DNA of 64,000 nucleotides from Diphasiastrum complanatum (Eukaryota; Streptophyta; Lycopodiopsida; Lycopodiales; Lycopodiaceae). Shown piece after piece: positions 57,311 to 64,000 of this stretch (position 1 is the stretch's first letter; each line of letters opens with the position of its first letter). The notes under the pieces were generated by a model. That model made no database searches, had not been told where the DNA came from, and saw only the letters and a list, made by a program, of their open reading frames with translations. Both the position numbers and the translations under genes were made by a program. The DNA lies in assembly GCA_029204225.1 (NCBI GenBank), contig CM055097.1, positions 28,199,192 to 28,263,191 of the forward strand, in the 5' to 3' direction.

Positions 57311-58152
57311 CTACTGAGTTAATTCACAACCATTTAGATTCATTTTGAGAACATCCACAACTAGAATAACAAAAATAGAAAAAACTTCATACTCAGAATA
57401 ATCCAATGCTTCCATTTCATTAACTGTAGAAATCTTATCCAATGGACGTACAAAATTACTGGCAAATAATGTAACTACCTTATCACCCTCCTTGAAAGTG
57501 AACATGTTTCTCAAAATCAATTATTAGAGAAGGCGATTTACTAAACCATTTGTAACCTAAAATTAAATCAGTACGGGCTAGGTCTAAAACATGAAAATTA
57601 ACTAATTCTGTATGTCCTTGTATCAAAACTGGGAGCTTCGGGACTTTTACGTTTCAAGTCTCCAGCTTTGCTCTTGAAGCTAGATAAACATTACATCTAT
57701 TGTTAGCTTCAATTTCCAAGCTGAGTTTCTGCACAAGACGAGAATTAACTGTCCAATAGAATACTCACTTTTTTATCTTTAATTGTGCCAATTAAACGAA
57801 AAAGTTTATTAGGCAAGAAAGAAGTAGTACTGAAAGAACATTCACACTCACAATCTGTCAAGTTAATTTCCAAAGTCTTACCATTGCCTCTTGGGATCTC
57901 AATCACATGAGTAGACATTTTCTTCCTTTTTGGACAAAAATTCATCATATGTCCAGGCTTCTTATAGACGAAATATAAGTTTTCTTTTTTAGCTTTTTCC
58001 CAAGACATAGATTTGTTAAATATCTTTCTCTTCGGCTTCTTGGGTTCCGATGCTGCTTGATCTAATTCGTCAAAATATTTTGCTTGGTCTGGACCGCACT
58101 TCTTTCTCTTCTTGGTTTTCAAAGTGGTTGGAATTTGCGTAACTAGTGTCAA
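57311..58152 (-). pseudogene. gypsy gag C-terminus and aspartic protease
   Basis: 58152-57745 contains a basic linker (KTKKRKKCGPDQAKYFDELD), one degenerate zinc-knuckle (CVYKKPGHMMNFCPKR, first Cys replaced), then the protease start with ILLDS (the LLDSG catalytic motif, at the frame end). 57600-57311 holds the rest of the protease region and linker in other frames. Confidence 0.7.
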
Positions 58153-58243
58153 CTCTAGGATTAGAATTCGATGGAGCTTTTCTCTTGTGGTTGAAGGACT
58201 GCTGCCATAGGAATCGTTTTTGGTCCTAGATCCCCAACCCTTC

Positions 58244-58780
58244 TCACAAGGTTGTCAATAGTGTCATGAAACTCTTTCTAGACACTTGCCTCAACTTCAG
58301 ACGAATGATGGCTACCTTGTTGAGGCCATCCGTGACTATGTCATTCAAGCAGCGGCACATTTGTTGAATCAGTTTCTGATGGTGGAAAACTTGAGAAAGG
58401 AGAGAATTTTCTTTCCAAATCCTCCATCGTATAGTTAAATTCCAAAAAGAGTTTGACCAAGGAACTGTCCAACCATACGACTGGTATAAAATAGCTATTG
58501 GAGAGCTTAGGAGAGCAGTGAAGCACAATATTAATAAGAAGCAGTTTGTTGCGTGATCGCTTCTCTCCTCAGTTGCTGTCTCTTATTTGGAGAGTAAGAT
58601 GCACGGATTACGAGCTGATTCCGTTTTGGCAATTTATCAGTCAGTTTCAGCCGAATCGTCGCACTAAGGAAGTACTATCCAGAATCAATCACGAGTACGT
58701 AGTGAGATTGTTTTTCCCAACTCGCCTCCCACGGCTCGTCGCTGAATTCAGCCACCACAACTAACTGCACAATCTTTACC
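58244..58780 (-). pseudogene. gypsy gag N-terminal region
   Basis: Minus-strand frames (58528-58341 and 58528-58244) of gag-like composition, with VVWLDSSLVKLFLEFNYTME and KFSPFSSFPPSETDS. Placed upstream of the zinc-knuckle gag part; assignment rests on order in the element. Confidence 0.45.
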
Positions 58781-59880
58781 TGCCACAACCTGCTCTTATC
58801 TACCTATCTCCTCAACCTCTACAACTACCCTAGCCTCTGACTCCTCAATAATGCCTTCTATTACTATTGGCTCTTCCCCACACCATGGCGTTTCATGGTG
58901 GATGTTGTTGATGTGAATTTCTATCTTTATTTGAAATCTCCAAACATGACTTTGTCATCTTACAACGTATTATGCGTTGATAGAAAAACAATAACAAATC
59001 AAGTTGTTTTTCTATAAACCTTTTAATGCTTTTTAACGATAAACTACCACTTATATGGGACTATAATATGCTGATTGCTAGTAAATAATTGATTCACTTG
59101 TTACTATTTATTCTCATATATTTTCTAATAGGGTTTCTTTAGCAAATGGTGTACTTATAGTTCACTTGGCAACTTTGTGAAGTTCCACCTACAAATCATT
59201 AACTTCAACATCGAGACCTTATATTAGGGGGTTAGCGGAAACTAGTTTGAAAGCCATATAACCATAACACTCTCAAAAACCTATAGTAGGCCAAATGATC
59301 AATAATCTCTATGTTATCACTTTTCATGATACCCAAGATCACTATTCACTTAGCACACAAAAGTCTATTATTTAAACCCAATGTTGAGCAATTGAACTAT
59401 AAATAGACACACACTCAAGTATGATTAGCACATAGGTGAATGGCATCCTAGACCATTGGCACCATCGCCATCGATTACTTACTCAAAAACTTAACAAGGT
59501 ATTATGTATGCAAAGCCCATGTGCGCACGATCCATGCACTTGCAAACAAAGGTCAATGTTCAAATTCATTTAGGATTGACATCTCACTATTTGTGCCTAC
59601 TCAAATCTTACATGTATCAACCCTTCAAATTAAGTTTGGAGACCACCATTAGCTAGGGCATACTAATATTAGGACTCATTAATTTTTGCAAATTTAATTG
59701 GTTGTAGTTTTTAGACTTCAAAAGTAAAAAAAATCTCATGGATGTAATTTTGAAAATACGTATCTCTCGCTCTCACGGATGAAATTATTAACATAAATTT
59801 GAAAATGATTTTCTTTAATTTCTTTTAAGATTTTAGTGACAATACACGTTATGTACGATAATGGATGTTTGTCAGTGTTT
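58781..59880. other. Gene-free flank between the gypsy relic and the ABCG gene
   Basis: No ORF or repeat recognised. It contains the upstream region of the ABCG gene; no TATA box can be assigned with confidence. Confidence 0.35.
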
Positions 59881-59972
59881 GTCGGCTCATGGTAAAGATA
59901 TGGGTAGTATTACCATAGTAGCTATTGTCGGCTCATGGTAAAGATATGGGTAGTATTACCATCGTAGCTATC
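59881..59972. repeat. Tandem duplication, 46-bp unit x2, upstream of ABCG
   Basis: GTCGGCTCATGGTAAAGATA at 59881 recurs at 59927. The units are identical but for one base (CCATAGTAG / CCATCGTAG). It lies about 230-320 bases before the ABCG start codon, in its likely promoter. Confidence 0.9.
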
Positions 59973-60094
59973 GCACGTAGACAAAAAAAACTCGTTATTA
60001 TGTACCTACACTAGGCTTCCAAACCACCATCAAATCCATAATATCCTAAACTACGCCGGCAAAGCTAACTAGGTGAGGCAAATCCCATATATCG

Positions 60095-60097
60095 ATG

Positions 60098-60132
<35 letters not shown>

Positions 60133-60136
60133 CTAG
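60095..60136 (+). other. Possible upstream ORF with (CT)n in the ABCG leader
   Basis: ATG at 60095 opens a 13-codon frame (MALSLSLS...) through the CT tract at 60101-60129 and stops at TAG 60134. It matters only if transcription starts upstream of 60095. A 16-base direct repeat, CTCTCGAACTCTTTAG, follows at 60147 and 60163. Confidence 0.45.
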
Positions 60137-60202
60137 CTCTCGCTCGCTCTCGAACTCTTTAGCTCTCGAACTCTTTAGCTTGTGCGGAGGTGGTCCTTGA
60201 AG

Positions 60203-63200
60203 ATGAAGGCTCTCTATGGTGGCGACACTCCGATTGAGATTATCATGCGAGAAGAGCTGACAAGTCAGTCGTTCATAGCTGCGATACATACCAAAATTGA
60301 GGTGGTGAAGCTGGCATGGCGCAACCTGAATGTGAGCGTTAGCCCTGCCAGAGGTGAGGTGCACACAATTTTGGACGGCTTGACAGGGTATGCGGAACCG
60401 GGACGCTTGTTGGCCATCATGGGTCCTTCCGGGTCTGGGAAGTCTACCTTGCTCGATGCATTGGCAGGTAGCGTCTAATTCGTCAGCTCCCTTAACAAAT
60501 TCCCAGAACATGATCCAAACCTGGAGATTGCTTTTGGACCGTTTTCCCTTTCTAGTGGGAAATTCATTCAAGTATAATTTGTAATATTGTTGAGAAAAAG
60601 TATAAGTTGATTTACTGTATAATTAGAACAGATACTGCTATTTTGATCGTTCATTGGATTTTAGAAGCTCTAAATGCGTAACTACACTCTTTTGTCCCTT
60701 TGGTAGTTTTGCTAGAAACTGAAATTTTTGTTAAGATAAGAGCCTGCAGCTTTAAGCCTATAGAGATTTCTGCATCTAGTGAATTCAGTGATGGCACGGC
60801 CTTGGAAATCAGTCAATTGATCATTACAGCTTACTCTTTGGAACTGTATAAAGCATCAGGATTTGTCTGGCTAATTGACTTGTTTCATTTTTCACTCTTT
60901 CCATAGTTTTCAAATTTATCTAAAAATGTGCTGTGTCGAGCGTTGAATAATGGCCCAGGCAGGTTGGCGAAGAACACAGTGCAAACAGGAGACATCTGGT
61001 TCAATGGGTACAAGGGAAAGGCGTCATTAGGAGCCGCGGTAATGTTCAACTTATTAATGCATTCGTCTATGCTGAAGCACATAACTGTAACACCATCCTA
61101 AGAATATACTTGTCTGATCGTGATCTTACGACTGGGCTACGCTCTTTTGCTTCAGCTCACCTATATTTTTTCGTTCAGGTAGCAAACTGTTCTGCAGTTT
61201 GCTTGTATTCTTTTTTTTTTTTCGCAGTGCAGCTATGGCTAGTTAAACTCGGGCTAGCCTGCATCGAGCTGCCTATTACCGAATCTGTTGCAGAGATAAC
61301 AGACAAAGTGGAAAAGATTGAGAAAAGCTAATAGAATTTTGGATGATGCTTGAGGGGGGGGCTATGGAAGTGAGAACAAAAAAACCATTCAGGATTATAA
61401 CTTGAGAACATATACTTTACAGGCTTATGTCACGCAAGAGGATACCTTGACGGGAACACTGACCGTGAGGGAAACCATTTTGTACTCTGCATGGTTGCGC
61501 CTCCCTAATGACATATCCAACTCAATGAAGCGTAGGATTGCGGAGAAATCAATGACGGACATGGGATTGCAGTATTGTTCAGACAAGGTGATTGGAAACT
61601 GGCATCTCAGAGGGTTAAGCGGAGGTGAGAAGAGACGTCTGAGCATCGCTCTGGAGCTTCTAGTGCGACCTCAATTGATTTACTTGGACGAACCAACAAG
61701 TGGACTCGACAGGTAATTCTCAATTTGTTTTGCTGTGCTGCGTGCGTATATGATCTATGATCTCTTCCTATTTTGGTATTTCCAATATTTTGTCACGGAA
61801 ATTCGATTGTGTATGCAGTGCATCAGCGTTTTTTGTGATGTGCAAGCTCAAAAAGCTGGCAATACACGGTCACACGATCTTAGCGTCCATTCACCAGCCC
61901 AGCAGTGAAATTTTTGAGTTGCTCGACAATCTTCTTTTGCTTGCGAAGGGAAGGACCGTGTATTTTGGTGAAGCGAGTGGCGCTCAGAAGGTACAGAGCT
62001 TCACCTTATTGAATATACTGCTCAGATCGACTATTTGTTGCAGTTAGCACATGATCCTCTTATTAAACATTGACATGTAAAGTCTTAATCAGCTTGTGTC
62101 ATTTCAACTTAGTGATCTTTTACTAAGAATAGCCGTATGCAACGTGCATCCAATCTCAATGCTTCATGCAGTGCTTTGTGACGGCGGGTTTTCCTTGCCC
62201 AGAGTTGAGAAATCCGTCAGACCATTTTCTTCGAGCTATTAACTCAGACTTCGATAAGACTAAAGATACCTTGAAGGAGCTGTTTTGGGACACGCAGGTA
62301 GCCAGCGTTCCACTAACTTTGTTGGCCTAGCCTTGTAAAGTCATGACATTGTGTTTAAGTTGGTCCATATGTTATTTGTCAAAAAGTTAACGTTCGAGGA
62401 TGTTCCTGAAATCTTAATGGCAGCATTTCAAGTCTTAGTCATACATTCAAATAATAAATTAGGCAAAGTGGGGCATGAGATCAAATAATTAAATATGAAT
62501 AATTTTACATAAACATGAATAGCACCATTCATTAGTTTTATAAAATACCGTTTGGCAAGGCCTTAGTGCTATACCAGAACATACTTGTTTTCAAACAGAT
62601 ATGCATGGATAATCTCATACAAGGCCTTTTAAGTTTTGGTATACAACATCGCGATCTTCGCTTTAAATCGATAAGATGCATGGTTAATTTCATACAGTTT
62701 GATATTTTCAAGTCCAATAGAAACCCAGATTTGTATATACCACTATCTACCGAATGCTTGTTAGAAGACTTTCTTTGTGACTTACAGGAAAAGCTCGATC
62801 TGGTAGACGATCCTTTAAACAACACAAATGCTTCCGAAGTTATAGCGATACTTGAGGATGCATACAAAAACTCACAAGATGCTTTAGAAGCTAACAGAAA
62901 AGTTGAGGAAATGATACAACAGGTAGGCACAATTTTTAGATATTGCCAATATAATCTGAAGATCAAATTTTGGCATTTTCACTGTTTTATAAATTATCGC
63001 AAGCAAAGATTTACTGAAATTGAGGTGGTTTTCTGTTTGTTCTCAGAAAGGTACAGAATTGAAATCGAGAAAGAACCGAGCAAGTTGTCTGACGCAGTGG
63101 CGCGTGCTGACGTTTCGATCGTTTATTAACATGTTAAGAGACATAGGCTACTACTGGCTGCGTGTTGTGGTGTACTTTGTAGTCGCTCTTTGTTTGGGGA

Positions 63201-64000
63201 CTATATATTTGAATGTGGGCACCACCTACGAGTCCATTTCGGTATGATGCTGATCTGCACCAGCTTTTAAGCTGAATTTTAAATTGATCAGTGCCGATAT
63301 TGTGTTTAATTATGCTTTCAGAGATTTGATAGCACATGATATATATATGAAAATCTAGGTCCTCTGAAAAGGATGCTAAGAGTTTCGAATTCGCATAGCC
63401 AGTTTGTGCTGCTTGAAATCTCAATTTTGACCATGCACTGTATTCAATTCAGGCCAGAGCTTCATGTATGTTCTTTGCTGGTGCCTTTTTGACCTTCATG
63501 TCGATAGGAGGATTTCCATCGTTTACAGAGGACATGAAGGTAACATCTTCATAGCCTTAAGATTCAGTGCTTGTCCCCATGTCTGATGTAGTGCCGATCG
63601 TTACAATCTTTACAGACGTGATCTTGTATGTCTCTAATGCAGGTATTTCATCATGAGCGGCTGAATGGTCATTATGGGGTTTTCACTTTCATTCTTGCAA
63701 ACACATTGTCTTCCTTGCCCTTTCTTCTTCTTATTGCAATGGTATCAAGTTCAGTTACATACTATATGGTTGGTTTGCATCCTGGCTTGGATCGGTTCAT
63801 CTACTTCGTATCCTGTTTGTTTGCAAGCTTATTGGTGGTGGAGAGTCTCATGAAGGCAATCGCAAGTGTAATTCCCAATTTTCTCGTGGGTATTATTCTG
63901 GGCGCAGGCATCCAGGTTTGTTTGATCATTCATATACAATCTTGTTCTTCTTGTTTTTTGAGGAATAGCTGCATGCTGGACATCGAGCCATCAGCGTCTA
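60203..64000 (+). CDS. ABCG11-like: ABCG half-transporter, ABCG11 (WBC11) clade, partial at window edge
   Basis: Plasma-membrane exporter of cuticular lipids, by homology to plant ABCG11. Exons: 60203-60467, 60959-61038, 61423-61712, 61819-61990, 62172-62297, 62788-62922, 63047-63241, 63453-63539, 63643-63915, continuing past 64000. All are GT/AG with phases that fit and no stops. The ATP-binding domain comes first: Walker [10 protein letters not shown] (exon 1), Q-loop YVTQED, signature [11 protein letters not shown], Walker [13 protein letters not shown] (exon 3), H-loop SIHQPSS (exon 4). The linker [20 protein letters not shown] is a hallmark of this clade. Then come transmembrane helices in exons 7 ([20 protein letters not shown]), 8 (SIGGFPSF) and 9 ([34 protein letters not shown]). 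60203 is the first in-frame ATG. ABCG11 acts as a homo- or heterodimer. The frame looks intact, the only clearly functional gene here. Confidence 0.93.

Noticed and set aside
60065-60571. Minus-strand frame of 168 codons over the first ABCG exon
   Set aside because: It mirrors exon 1 of the plus-strand ABCG gene and its CT leader; the plus-strand motifs and splice sites are decisive.
62566-63129. Plus-strand 187-codon frame overlapping ABCG intron 5 and exon 6
   Set aside because: It runs through an intron, uses exon 6 in frame only by chance and reads exon 7 in a different frame; the spliced model fits the ABCG family.

Overview
The window is nuclear DNA of a land plant with a large, repeat-loaded, AT-rich genome. 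Evidence is the intron-rich ABCG transporter gene with plant-type splice sites at the right edge, the many Ty1/copia fragments primed by initiator tRNA-Met (TGGTATCAGAGC), a plant-type LINE, and long AG/CT microsatellites. The sequence alone does not fix the species; a fern, lycophyte or other repeat-rich lineage would all fit.

Left part (1-9 kb): pieces of one minus-strand host-like gene of unknown function (first exon 4818-5179, last exons 762-1322 and 1512 to about 1800). It is split by an LTR-element fragment and a truncated copia, and is followed by a 5'-truncated LINE (5935-8945, minus). 9-12 kb is gene-poor. 12.1-15.4 kb is an LTR-bounded minus-strand element with unrecognised S/T/P-rich ORFs. 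15.5-18.1 kb holds a copia relic with a head-to-head gag rearrangement.

Middle (18.9-34.7 kb): the most interesting part. A decayed Helitron of the Helentron/Helitron2 type is cut in two. Its N-terminal and Rep (HUH) half lies on the minus strand (21.56-19.06 kb). Its Y2-tyrosine and Pif1-helicase half lies on the plus strand (27.44-33.2 kb). Both halves abut oppositely oriented copies of one LTR family, so a single inversion would join them. The helicase half is further broken by an 823-bp solo LTR and a rearranged 2.8-kb copia. Directly downstream on the same strand is a five-exon gene (33338-34700) ending in a GIY-YIG nuclease domain, a possible accessory gene of the element. Inside the inverted segment lie a protein kinase pseudogene and a 190-bp higher-order tandem repeat.

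35-48 kb: an AG microsatellite, degenerate low-complexity repeats, a minus-strand copia bounded by 522/524-bp LTRs and carrying a 1.07-kb LTR-like insertion, and a TCGCGA-rich array.

48-54.6 kb: a plus-strand copia interrupted by a 4.4-kb segment. That segment carries a spliced Ulp1/C48-type cysteine protease gene, a divergent acidic minus-strand gene, a G-box-rich shared promoter and a convergent two-exon small gene. It looks like a gene-bearing mobile element of unidentified class. 55-58.8 kb is a decayed Ty3/gypsy element.

Right edge (60.2 kb to the end): an apparently intact gene for an ABCG half-transporter of the ABCG11 (cuticular lipid exporter) clade, nine exons visible and continuing beyond the window. 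Nearly everything else is inactive: stops, frameshifts and nested insertions are pervasive, and many stops look like C-to-T changes.
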